Origin: an uncultured Rhodospirillaceae bacterium
Lineage (GTDB): Bacteria > Pseudomonadota > Alphaproteobacteria > RF32 > CAG-239
NCBI GenBank assembly: GCA_900313185.1
Contig: OMQI01000019.1
Coordinates: 1 to 5,360, forward strand
DNA: 5,360 nt
Direction of reading: 5' to 3'
Below, piece by piece: positions 1 to 5,360 of this stretch. Position 1 is the stretch's first letter. Each line of letters starts with the position of its first letter. Position numbers and translations under genes: made by a program. The notes beneath the pieces are model-generated. The model was not told where the DNA came from and ran no database searches. It saw nothing but the letters and a program-made list of their open reading frames with translations.

Positions 1-2
1 AT

Positions 3-79
3 TGGCGCGCCCGGCGGGACTCGAACTCACAACCTTCTGATCCGTAGTCAGATGCTCTATCCAATTAAGCTACGGGCGC
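3..79 (-). tRNA. tRNA-Arg (anticodon ACG)
   Basis: A complete 77-nt tRNA on the minus strand with the 3' CCA encoded (plus-strand TGG at 3-5). The acceptor stem GCGCCCG/CGGGCGC pairs fully and the discriminator is G73. The anticodon stem TCTGA/TCAGA encloses loop CTACGGA, giving anticodon ACG (plus-strand 43-45). This reads CGN arginine codons once A34 is deaminated to inosine, as is known for bacterial tRNA-Arg(ACG). The D loop has G18-G19. Position 15 is A and position 48 is U, so the Levitt pair is A15-U48 instead of the common G15-C48. The T loop TTCGAGT is canonical. The T stem is imperfect (GTGAG against CCCGC), with a U50-G64 wobble and an A52-C62 mismatch. The identity is secure; only the T-stem mismatch is odd. 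Confidence 0.96.
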
Positions 80-92
80 ATTGACAGCTACG

Positions 93-121
93 TTAATAAA
101 ACAAATAAACACTAAATGCAA
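93..121 (-). promoter_or_regulatory. Candidate sigma70-type promoter for tRNA-Arg
   Basis: Reading the minus strand, TTGCAT (116-121) is followed by a 17-nt spacer and TATTAA (93-98). The 5' end of the tRNA lies 13 nt beyond the -10 element, which suits a stable-RNA gene with a very short leader. The -35 matches the consensus at only 3 of 6 positions (its TTG) and the -10 at 4 of 6, and the region is AT-rich, so a chance match is possible. A short inverted repeat, AATGC-AA-GCATT (115-126), overlaps the -35 element; its meaning is unknown. Confidence 0.4.
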
Positions 122-175
122 GCATTATTTTTAAATTTTTTATAAAATTTGCATAATATTTGTGTTTTCAAACAG

Positions 176-3040
176 TTATTCTGCTTGTTTACGATAATCT
201 TCAGCCGTTTTGTTATATTGATCTTTCAAGCTTGCATCCGCTCCGTTATCAAGCAAAAATTTTGCCAATTCGTTGTATTCCGAACCACAATTTTGTGCCA
301 GTCTGATAAGCAGTGTTTCTCCGTTACCGTTGCGCAAGTTTATATCTGCCCCTTTTTCCAAAAGAATTTTAGCGATAGTCAAGAAATTCTCGGTTATAAG
401 TTTTTTATCGTCTTTATCGGTTGATTGGGCAAAATAATCGGCAGTGCTTAATAACAGAGAATTGCTGTTATCATCTTTGGCATCAAAATCAAGCAGATTA
501 TTTGCCAGCAAATATTCAAACAACGGCAGATTTAATCTTTTAACTGCCCGCAAAGATATCGATTCGTTATTCGGTAAATCGGTTTTTAATTGTTTGGTGT
601 ATTTAAGCAATAACTTAACCAGTTCATCTTGCGATGGATCAGCTTTTGTAATATAAGTTTCTCCGTTAATCAATCTGTCAGGATTGGCACCGGCTTTTAG
701 TAAATATTCCGCTAATTTCAAATCATTTTTTTCAATGGCAATATCCAATGCAGTTTTCATTTTGCTGTCTTCGGCATCAATATTCAGTTTTTCAGATAAA
801 ATCAAATCACTGAATTTTCGGTCATAGCCGTTTTTAACCATATAAATTAATAAACTGTCGCCATCGCTGTTTTTAGAATTGACATTAGCCTGTTTAGCCA
901 GCAAATCCTTGAATAATTCAAATTTTTTGTCTTTAACAACATTCCATAACATTTTATCATCGGCCTTATCAATATATGATAATGCCAACTCGTGCAATTG
1001 CGGATTGTCTTTTACGTCCAAAGCCACATTTAAAGGTATTTCTCCCATTGCATCGGCAACTTTACGGATATCCGGCATTTTATCCCAAGTTTGCTTCAAT
1101 AAATCTAACTTATTTTGCTCCATTAGTATTTTCCAGAGCATTTTATTCGGTTTTTCCAGTTTATCGCTGAAATTATAATCTCTTTTGAATATTTCTTCAC
1201 TGATTTGCGGTGATACTTTGTTGAACAAAACATAGCTGACAGCGGTTTCTCCTTCATTGTCTTTTTGGTTTATATCGGCATTGTTTTCCAAAGCGAAAAA
1301 TACGGTTTCTTCATCATCATTTTTTAACGCTTTAAGCAACAGATTATTTCCCTCTGAGTCGGTAGAATTTATATCGGAACCGTTTTCAAGCAACTTCTTT
1401 ATAATTTCCAACGGAACTTTTTTGTTGTATGAATAATATAAAATATTTTCACCTCCGGTCATTTTTTTGGTTTCAGCGCCGGAATCCATTAACAGCTTTA
1501 CCAAATCAATATTTCTTTGGGCTAAAGCTACAGTAATCGGAGTTTGTTCCAAATTATTGTGCGTATTCACATCACCGCCTGATTTTATGATATTTTCTAT
1601 CATGTCATAAGGAGATTCCGTTATTATGGCATATAGCAAAATATCGTTTCCTTCATTATCTTTTTCGTTTAAATCGGCACCATTTAAAAGCAAGAATTTT
1701 ACCATATCGGTTTTATTTAAACGAACCGCATCACGGAGTGGTGTTAACCCTCGAGAATTAGGTGTTTCTTTTTGACTGATAAATTTTTGCAGGACTTCGG
1801 TGGGAGCTTCCACATTAATGGCATAATCAAGAGGGGATAATCCGAAAAATAGTTGTTTACTCTCACCATCAAATTGTCCCCCGCTGTAACGCTCATAGAT
1901 TCGCATGTCATCAATATCAACCGCATACATTTTCATTTCTTTTTCCAAGGCTTCCAGAATTTCCGATTGTTCTATATTAAGGCCGAGCCATAAAATTTTA
2001 TACCATAAATTACGTTTATTACTATACTTATCCAATTGCTTGTCGGAAAAAGCATCTTGTATGTTTTTCAAATCACTGCGTTTATTGATTTCAACTTTAT
2101 TAAGTTCAACACCGCTCATATAATAACTTATTTCTGTTAAAAGGCCGTTGTCATCAAAATAGCGAGCGATACCGTCTTTCATATCATCTTTATAATTTTC
2201 CGCAAAAATTAATTTGCCGCCTAAATTAAATTTTTTGTGCAATCCGTTACGTTTATCATTGGCATATACAATACTTTCAACCATAACTTTTTGCGGACTG
2301 TAAATTTTCCCCATACCTTCTTTTTTATCGTTTTTATATGGAATTTCACGCCATCCGCCGTTGCTGGCGTAAGTTTTGTGGATTCCCTCCCGTTTACCGT
2401 TTACATATTGTATTTCATCGGTTAGGTATTGGGTGTCAAATTTTTTGGTAGTTCCGTCCAAAACTCCGTTAACGTAATGATTTTCTTCACGTAAAATATT
2501 ATTTTCAATAATACGTTCCATACCATCTTTTATTCCGTCTTTATAGGTTTCGATTTTGGTATGATCTCCTTTTTCATTAAAATAATGAATTTCTCCGTTA
2601 AGTTTGCCATCTTTGTAATGGGCTTGTTTTTGCGGCTTTCCGTTTTGATAAAATAAGATTTCCTCACCGTCCAAAACATCATTTTTGTAATTTTTTTTGT
2701 ATTGCGGATTACCGTTCATATAGAATAAAACTTCTTCACCATTTTTTTTACCGTTGGCATAGGTAGTTTCCAACTCCATTTTTTCGGAAGCAAAACGAGA
2801 AAAAGCGATGCCGTGTTTTTTACCATTTTGATAAAAATAAGTCATCTTGCGATTTTCTTCATCAGGCAAAACTACAGCGCCGGAATACAGCTCTCCGTTT
2901 TTATCGTATACGATTTCTTCACCGCTGTCGGTTTTGAACACCAAATCTTCGGCATTGGATAAAATTACATTATCGGCTTTAGCTATATCGACAACTGTAA
3001 AAAATGTAATAAGCGATAAACAGGCAATAACTTTTTTCAT
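176..3040 (-). CDS. Exported MORN_2-ankyrin repeat protein (954 aa)
   Basis: Likely an exported (periplasmic or cell-surface) scaffold or binding protein; its partner and exact role are unknown. Residues 1-22 look like a Sec signal peptide: MKK, a hydrophobic stretch, then AKA with predicted cleavage before D23. Residues 45-314 hold 12 copies of a Y-x-[ND]-[GD]-x4-G core, with tyrosines at 45, 70, 94, 118, 142, 166, 189, 212, 235, 259, 283 and 307, a period of 23-25. This is the MORN_2 pattern seen in YwqK-type proteins. After a linker (about 315-395), residues 400-950 form roughly 15 ankyrin-like units. The clearest are TPLRDAV...LLLNGADLNEKD (433-461), TPITVAL...LLMDSGA (500-522), LLENGSDINSTD (550-561), TALDIAIEKNDLKLAEYLLKAGA (763-785) and ILLEKGADINLRNGNGETLL (892-911). 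The middle of the array is degenerate. The start at 3040 was chosen because GGAGG lies 8 nt upstream and the signal peptide then begins at residue 1; an upstream ATG at 3082 would add 14 residues. Family assignment is firm, function is not. Confidence 0.93.
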   Translation of the reverse strand: MKKVIACLSLITFFTVVDIAKADNVILSNAEDLVFKTDSGEEIVYDKNGELYSGAVVLPDEENRKMTYFYQNGKKHGIAFSRFASEKMELETTYANGKKNGEEVLFYMNGNPQYKKNYKNDVLDGEEILFYQNGKPQKQAHYKDGKLNGEIHYFNEKGDHTKIETYKDGIKDGMERIIENNILREENHYVNGVLDGTTKKFDTQYLTDEIQYVNGKREGIHKTYASNGGWREIPYKNDKKEGMGKIYSPQKVMVESIVYANDKRNGLHKKFNLGGKLIFAENYKDDMKDGIARYFDDNGLLTEISYYMSGVELNKVEINKRSDLKNIQDAFSDKQLDKYSNKRNLWYKILWLGLNIEQSEILEALEKEMKMYAVDIDDMRIYERYSGGQFDGESKQLFFGLSPLDYAINVEAPTEVLQKFISQKETPNSRGLTPLRDAVRLNKTDMVKFLLLNGADLNEKDNEGNDILLYAIITESPYDMIENIIKSGGDVNTHNNLEQTPITVALAQRNIDLVKLLMDSGAETKKMTGGENILYYSYNKKVPLEIIKKLLENGSDINSTDSEGNNLLLKALKNDDEETVFFALENNADINQKDNEGETAVSYVLFNKVSPQISEEIFKRDYNFSDKLEKPNKMLWKILMEQNKLDLLKQTWDKMPDIRKVADAMGEIPLNVALDVKDNPQLHELALSYIDKADDKMLWNVVKDKKFELFKDLLAKQANVNSKNSDGDSLLIYMVKNGYDRKFSDLILSEKLNIDAEDSKMKTALDIAIEKNDLKLAEYLLKAGANPDRLINGETYITKADPSQDELVKLLLKYTKQLKTDLPNNESISLRAVKRLNLPLFEYLLANNLLDFDAKDDNSNSLLLSTADYFAQSTDKDDKKLITENFLTIAKILLEKGADINLRNGNGETLLIRLAQNCGSEYNELAKFLLDNGADASLKDQYNKTAEDYRKQAE

Positions 3041-3111
3041 AAAAATTTCCTCCGAAAACAAACTTATACAAACAGGTAGCATAAATAATTTAAAAAATCA
3101 ATAAACAGCAC
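3041..3111 (-). promoter_or_regulatory. Probable promoter region of the MORN-ankyrin gene (elements not resolved)
   Basis: This 71-nt AT-rich leader lies between the terminator of the upstream AsmA-like gene and the start codon at 3040, so the promoter should be here unless the gene depends on readthrough. Candidate -10 hexamers on the minus strand are TATGCT (3078-3083) and TATAAG (3063-3068). Neither has a convincing -35 at 16-18 nt; TTGATT (3096-3101) is 12 nt from the first and 27 nt from the second. The position is inferred from context more than from motif quality. Confidence 0.3.
3049..3053 (-). promoter_or_regulatory. Ribosome binding site fixing the start of the MORN-ankyrin gene
   Basis: GGAGG on the minus strand lies 8 nt before the ATG at 3040, which is ideal spacing. 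The alternative in-frame ATG at 3082 would place this Shine-Dalgarno inside the coding sequence and bury the signal peptide 14 residues in. The site therefore supports the shorter, 954-residue product. Confidence 0.85.
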
Positions 3112-3141
3112 AAAAAAAAGAGCACCGGAGTGCTCTTTTTT
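3112..3141 (-). terminator. Rho-independent terminator of the AsmA-like gene
   Basis: A perfect 6-bp GC-rich stem, GAGCAC (3120-3125) against GTGCTC (3130-3135), has a 4-nt loop. It is flanked by eight A on the left (3112-3119) and six T on the right (3136-3141). On the minus strand the stem is followed by eight T, and it sits 17 nt past the stop codon of the AsmA-like gene at 3158. The A/T flanks extend the stem, so it could also work in the plus direction, but no plus-strand gene ends here. It isolates the downstream MORN-ankyrin gene. Confidence 0.88.
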
Positions 3142-3157
3142 ATTTTGAATAAATCAG

Positions 3158-4093
3158 TTAAAATAAACTGCCGACACTATCGGTTAATCCTTTTACTCCC
3201 TTGGTTATCCCTTCAGTGGCAGCACCGGCGGCTTTGCCCGCTGTATCAACTGCTGCACCGGCCGCTTTACCGGCAGTTCCGACAGCACTTCCGGCTAAAT
3301 CTCCGACACCTCCCAAAATACCGCTCAAGTCTGCTTTGGAAACAACCGAAGTGGTGGTTTTGAGAATCTCTTGGAATATGCGAGCCAAACCATCCTCAAT
3401 GGTTATACCTTGTTTTTCCGTACCTAAGTTGTTGATGGTTATGGTCGGTAAATTTAAGCTTAAGGATTGAGATGCTCCAAGCAAATTAGCGGCAACAGTG
3501 GCTCTACCATCGGCAACTACTACCTTTTTGATGGCAACTTTATACTCAATATCGGATTTTTGAGCTGTTTTTTCCGGTTGTTTGGCCGAATTTGCGGTGT
3601 TCTTTTTAATGTTTGTCATAACATCATCAGAGTTACTTCTGTTAAGGTTCATCAGTTCGTAAGTAACTTCCGGTTTACTGACTCGGATTTCATTAATAAC
3701 TACGGTTTTCACTTTCGAACCGGTTTTTTGTGCAGTCTCTTTGGCAAGCTTAACTATCGATTCTTTATCAACACTGACCGAAACTTCGCCCAGTTTGATA
3801 ATATAATCTTGACTGTATCCTTTCGGATTGGCAACGGTAATGTTGCTGATACTGCCGTGTCCGTCCGTAAGTGAAAGTTTTATGTTGCCGATATTAACAT
3901 CGGTTCCGACGGCTGCCGTGCCTTGTTGATGAACCAAATCACGCACGACTGATTGCCAGTCATAGTAGTTATAAATATAATAAATTCCGCCGGCAATTAA
4001 AATTACCAGACCGATAATTCCCAATATCAACCATTTTAAGGTTTTACGTATCCATTTTTTCTTAGGTTTGTTTTCTTTTTTTTCATCTGTCAT
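3158..4093 (-). CDS. AsmA-like, membrane-anchored envelope protein (311 aa)
   Basis: The product has a short Lys-rich cytoplasmic N-terminus (residues 1-20), one hydrophobic segment (about 21-42) and a periplasmic domain, so it is probably an inner-membrane-anchored protein facing the periplasm. Features of short AsmA-family proteins are visible in order: TAAVGTDVNIGNIKLSL (59-75), the GxGSISNITVANPKGY element (78-93), LGEVSVSVDKESIV (101-114), VVINEIRVSKPEVTYEL (131-147), NI at 161-162, VAIKKVVVADGRATV (186-200), and LNLPTITINNLGTEKQGITIED (213-234). AsmA-family proteins are linked to outer-membrane lipid homeostasis; a direct role for this small member is inference. The C-terminus (about 255-311) is Gly/Ala-rich with two copies of an 11-residue unit. 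The gene starts at an ATG 9 nt after GGAGG and ends just before a strong terminator. No partner gene lies next to it. Confidence 0.85.
   Translation of the reverse strand: MTDEKKENKPKKKWIRKTLKWLILGIIGLVILIAGGIYYIYNYYDWQSVVRDLVHQQGTAAVGTDVNIGNIKLSLTDGHGSISNITVANPKGYSQDYIIKLGEVSVSVDKESIVKLAKETAQKTGSKVKTVVINEIRVSKPEVTYELMNLNRSNSDDVMTNIKKNTANSAKQPEKTAQKSDIEYKVAIKKVVVADGRATVAANLLGASQSLSLNLPTITINNLGTEKQGITIEDGLARIFQEILKTTTSVVSKADLSGILGGVGDLAGSAVGTAGKAAGAAVDTAGKAAGAATEGITKGVKGLTDSVGSLF
3219..3278 (-). repeat. Two-copy 33-nt in-frame tandem repeat encoding TAGKAAGAA
   Basis: The two copies, 3219-3245 and 3252-3278, are offset by exactly 33 nt (11 codons). They encode identical TAGKAAGAA units at residues 273-281 and 284-292 of the AsmA-like protein. 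Over the 27 compared bases there are six differences, all at third codon positions. The five inside the nine repeat codons are synonymous; the sixth lies in the flanking codon (Asp in one copy, Gly in the other). Eleven-residue periodicity is typical of extended amphipathic helices. Confidence 0.8.
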
Positions 4094-4102
4094 AATACAT
4101 TT

Positions 4103-4107
4103 CCTCC
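4103..4107 (-). promoter_or_regulatory. Ribosome binding site of the AsmA-like gene
   Basis: GGAGG on the minus strand lies 9 nt from the ATG at 4093. Another ATG at 4100 is out of frame and only 2 nt from this site, so it is unlikely to be used. The site supports the start that gives the Lys-rich N-terminus followed directly by the membrane segment. Confidence 0.8.
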
Positions 4108-4163
4108 CTTAATTTATAGTTTCGACTTTAAAACAAAATCGTAAAATTTTGGATAAAAATCGA

Positions 4164-4192
4164 TTGACTAAAGTAAAAATTTTTTATATTAA
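4164..4192 (+). promoter_or_regulatory. Candidate sigma70-type promoter for the DUF1566-like gene
   Basis: TTGACT (4164-4169, 5 of 6 consensus matches) is followed by a 17-nt spacer and TATTAA (4187-4192). An alternative -10, TATATT (4185-4190), has a better hexamer but a 15-nt spacer. Transcription would start near 4199, giving a leader of roughly 40 nt before the ATG at 4240. The site lies in the 146-bp divergent intergenic region (4094-4239), where I found no equally good minus-strand promoter for the AsmA-like gene; a TATAAA at 4113-4118 is too close to that gene's ribosome binding site. Confidence 0.5.
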
Positions 4193-4239
4193 ATTTTGCG
4201 ATATTTTAATTATGATGATAACTATTAATTTTTAAGAAT

Positions 4240-4959
4240 ATGTTTGATAAAATTTATGCTCTGTTAAAGAGTCTCGGCACCACTCCGGAGGAGGTCGTGC
4301 TGAAATGGGTTGAAGAGGGTAAAATAGATTTGGACAGGATTGCGGAGCTTGTAAAGCAAAATGCTCAGAATAAAAGCTCCGAAGTTAAAAAAGCCAAACA
4401 AGTTAAAGCAGGTATGTTTTTGACCAAAAACAAAACAATCTGCAGTGAATATACCCCTGATGATTGTGTGGCGATAGTCTTAAAGGTATTTCCTAACTCT
4501 CGTGAAGCGCTGATGTTTAATATTGAGGGTGCCAGTCTGTCTTTTTCTCGTGAAGGAATTACGGCTGATACGACAGGTTTTCGAGGTTTAAACGCAACTC
4601 ATTTCGTCAGCCAAATGGCAAAAGATATGAGTGCAACGACTGAGGCTGCCGATTACTGTTTAGAGTTTGAAAACGAATTTGTTGAAAAAGGCAATGCTTT
4701 CTTGCTTTCTAAGGAAGATGTAGCCGATTTGGAAGATGTTGAAGACATATATAAAGCCTTTGTCTTGACCAAATTATCCGATAAAACGTTTTGGACTTCG
4801 ACTACTCCGGCCGGCAATTTGAAATCCGGTGAGGAAGCCAAGCAAACGGCGTACATATTTGACTTGCGCAGCTCTAAAATTTCGCTTTATTCGGAATATG
4901 TGAGGTTGCCCTTGGATGTACATCCGGCGTATGTTGTTAAATTAAATCAAATTTTGTAA
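4240..4959 (+). CDS. Hypothetical protein with divergent DUF1566/Lcl-like C-terminal domain (239 aa)
   Basis: I do not recognise a named gene. Residues 1-50 are helical and charged, with no signal peptide or membrane segment, so the product looks cytoplasmic. From about residue 57 the order of motifs follows the DUF1566 (Lcl, C-type-lectin/FGE-like) layout: an AGMF strand (57-60), GLNAT (116-120, where DUF1566 has a GxxNT-type motif), AADYCLEFENEF (136-147), FLLSKEDVADL (154-164, in place of the usual WYLPSxxEL), FWTST (184-188, in place of YWSST), then a closing strand region at 203-235. The conserved Trp and LPS of the family are replaced, so the match is remote. DUF1566 domains are often parts of exported or surface proteins; a cytoplasmic stand-alone form would be unusual. 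No strong Shine-Dalgarno is seen, only AAGA 2 nt before the ATG, so translation may be weak or the start may differ; the next in-frame Met is residue 59. The gene is transcribed alone and ends at a terminator. Confidence 0.8.
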   Translation: MFDKIYALLKSLGTTPEEVVLKWVEEGKIDLDRIAELVKQNAQNKSSEVKKAKQVKAGMFLTKNKTICSEYTPDDCVAIVLKVFPNSREALMFNIEGASLSFSREGITADTTGFRGLNATHFVSQMAKDMSATTEAADYCLEFENEFVEKGNAFLLSKEDVADLEDVEDIYKAFVLTKLSDKTFWTSTTPAGNLKSGEEAKQTAYIFDLRSSKISLYSEYVRLPLDVHPAYVVKLNQIL

Positions 4960-4963
4960 CAAG

Positions 4964-4991
4964 AAAACGGCCCCATTAAGGAGCCGTTTTT
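4964..4991. terminator. Bidirectional rho-independent terminator between convergent genes
   Basis: AAAACGGC (4964-4971) pairs with GCCGTTTT (4983-4990). After a C-A mismatch, CC (4973-4974) pairs with GG (4980-4981) around the loop ATTAA. The plus-strand side ends in five T (4987-4991), four nt past the DUF1566-like stop codon; the minus-strand side has four T just after the SIMPL gene ends at 5012. It very likely serves the plus-strand gene and probably both. Confidence 0.8.
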
Positions 4992-5011
4992 AGTTTAAAT
5001 TCAAAATTATA

Positions 5012-5360
5012 TTAATCTTCCAACAGATACTCAACCGTTGAAACTACACGCACTTTTTTATTGATTTGTGAGGCTTCATAAGTGTTCGGATCGTCGGCTG
5101 CCAAAATAGAGAATACACCCTGATTGGCAGTTTTAATTTTTCCGACAGTGCTACCGCTGTTGCGGGCAAATTCCAAGGCAGCTTCTTTGGCATTTTGAGT
5201 TGCTGATTTGAGCATTTCCGGCTTAATGTCATTAAGTTTGGTAAAGAAATACGAAGCGGATTGGTTGCTGAATACGATTCCCTTGCCGATTAGCTCATTG
5301 GAAAACGACATTGCATCGGAAATATTTTGTACTTTATCCGAACGAACCACAATGGTTTGA
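5012..5360 (-). CDS. SIMPL (DUF541) domain protein, C-terminal part, cut by window edge
   Basis: Only the last 115 residues are visible. The frame is open through the right edge (QTIVVRSDKVQNIS continues upstream of the GTG at 5350), so the true start lies outside the window and that GTG is an internal Val codon. The visible part matches the C-terminal half of SIMPL-domain proteins (the YggE family). It has a beta strand TIVVRSDKV, a helix with an aligned GKGIVFSNQSASYFFTKL segment, the characteristic helix ATQNAKEAALEFARNSG followed by VGKIKTANQGVFSI, and a last strand KKVRVVSTVEYLLE. Family members are usually exported or membrane-anchored proteins of about 230-250 residues; YggE has been linked to oxidative-stress tolerance, but the function here is unproven. 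The gene is convergent with the DUF1566-like gene and ends 21 nt from the shared terminator. Confidence 0.85.
   Translation of the reverse strand, partial: QTIVVRSDKVQNISDAMSFSNELIGKGIVFSNQSASYFFTKLNDIKPEMLKSATQNAKEAALEFARNSGSTVGKIKTANQGVFSILAADDPNTYEASQINKKVRVVSTVEYLLED

Noticed and set aside
1..79. tRNA-Arg as an attachment site of an integrated element within this window
   Set aside because: The 3' end of the tRNA faces the left edge, so an element using it would lie outside; no integrase or repeated tRNA 3' fragment is seen to the right.
115..154. AATGC-AA-GCATT palindrome and distant ATGCAA/TTGCAT pair as an operator or terminator
   Set aside because: Arms are only 5-6 bp in very AT-rich DNA, with no T tract at the right place; chance is likely.
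149..424. Plus-strand open frame of 91 codons at the 3' end of the MORN-ankyrin gene
   Set aside because: Antisense shadow of a clear repeat-protein frame; no ribosome binding site and a composition typical of the reverse of a Lys/Asn-rich gene.
3014..3040. Lipoprotein signal (VIAC at residues 4-7 of the MORN-ankyrin protein)
   Set aside because: The cysteine comes only three residues after MKK, leaving no hydrophobic segment before it; the hydrophobic stretch follows it and ends in an AKA signal-peptidase-I-like site.
3041..3082. Longer N-terminus for the MORN-ankyrin protein, starting at the ATG at 3082 (adds 14 residues)
   Set aside because: GGAGG sits 8 nt before the ATG at 3040, and the MKK-hydrophobic-AKA signal peptide begins there; no comparable ribosome binding site precedes 3082.
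3201..3470. Plus-strand frame rich in Ala/Pro opposite the AsmA-like tail
   Set aside because: The Ala/Pro runs are the antisense reading of the Gly/Ala repeat; the minus-strand frame has the family motifs and the ribosome binding site.
3467..3874. Plus-strand frame of 135 codons inside the AsmA-like gene
   Set aside because: Antisense to conserved AsmA motifs, with no ribosome binding site and no recognisable domain.
5012..5350. A complete 112-residue SIMPL protein starting at the GTG at 5350
   Set aside because: The frame continues to the window edge, and the residues before the GTG (QTIV) extend the expected beta strand, so the GTG is an internal Val codon of a longer gene.

Overview
The window comes from a low-GC Gram-negative bacterium. 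Three things point that way: an AsmA-like membrane-anchored protein, a SIMPL-domain protein, and a Sec signal peptide on the largest product. The body of the Arg(ACG) tRNA reminds me of alphaproteobacterial tRNAs, and a host-associated or gut alphaproteobacterium would fit the mix of ankyrin/MORN, AsmA-like and DUF1566-like proteins. That placement is inference from family resemblance; I could not run a search.

Layout, left to right. A tRNA-Arg(ACG) on the minus strand (3-79) has a candidate promoter just upstream. Next is a large minus-strand gene (176-3040) for an exported 954-residue protein, with 12 MORN_2/YwqK-like repeats followed by a long, degenerate ankyrin array. A strong terminator (about 3112-3141) separates it from a minus-strand AsmA-like gene (3158-4093). 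A 146-bp AT-rich divergent intergenic region carries a plausible promoter for the plus-strand gene at 4240-4959. That gene encodes a cytoplasmic-looking protein whose C-terminal two thirds resemble a very divergent DUF1566/Lcl-type (C-type-lectin/FGE-like) fold. A probably bidirectional terminator (4964-4991) lies between it and the convergent 3' end of a SIMPL (DUF541) gene that runs off the right edge.

Each protein gene appears to be its own transcription unit. Strong terminators or divergent/convergent arrangements lie at every junction except between the MORN-ankyrin gene and the tRNA. I see no operon logic and no evidence that the genes form one system. Three of the four products are predicted to act in the envelope (exported repeat protein, inner-membrane-anchored AsmA-like protein, SIMPL protein). 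There is no insertion sequence, CRISPR array, phage module or frameshift, and no gene-free stretch exceeds 300 bases. The most unusual item is the MORN_2-plus-ankyrin fusion; the rest looks like ordinary chromosome.
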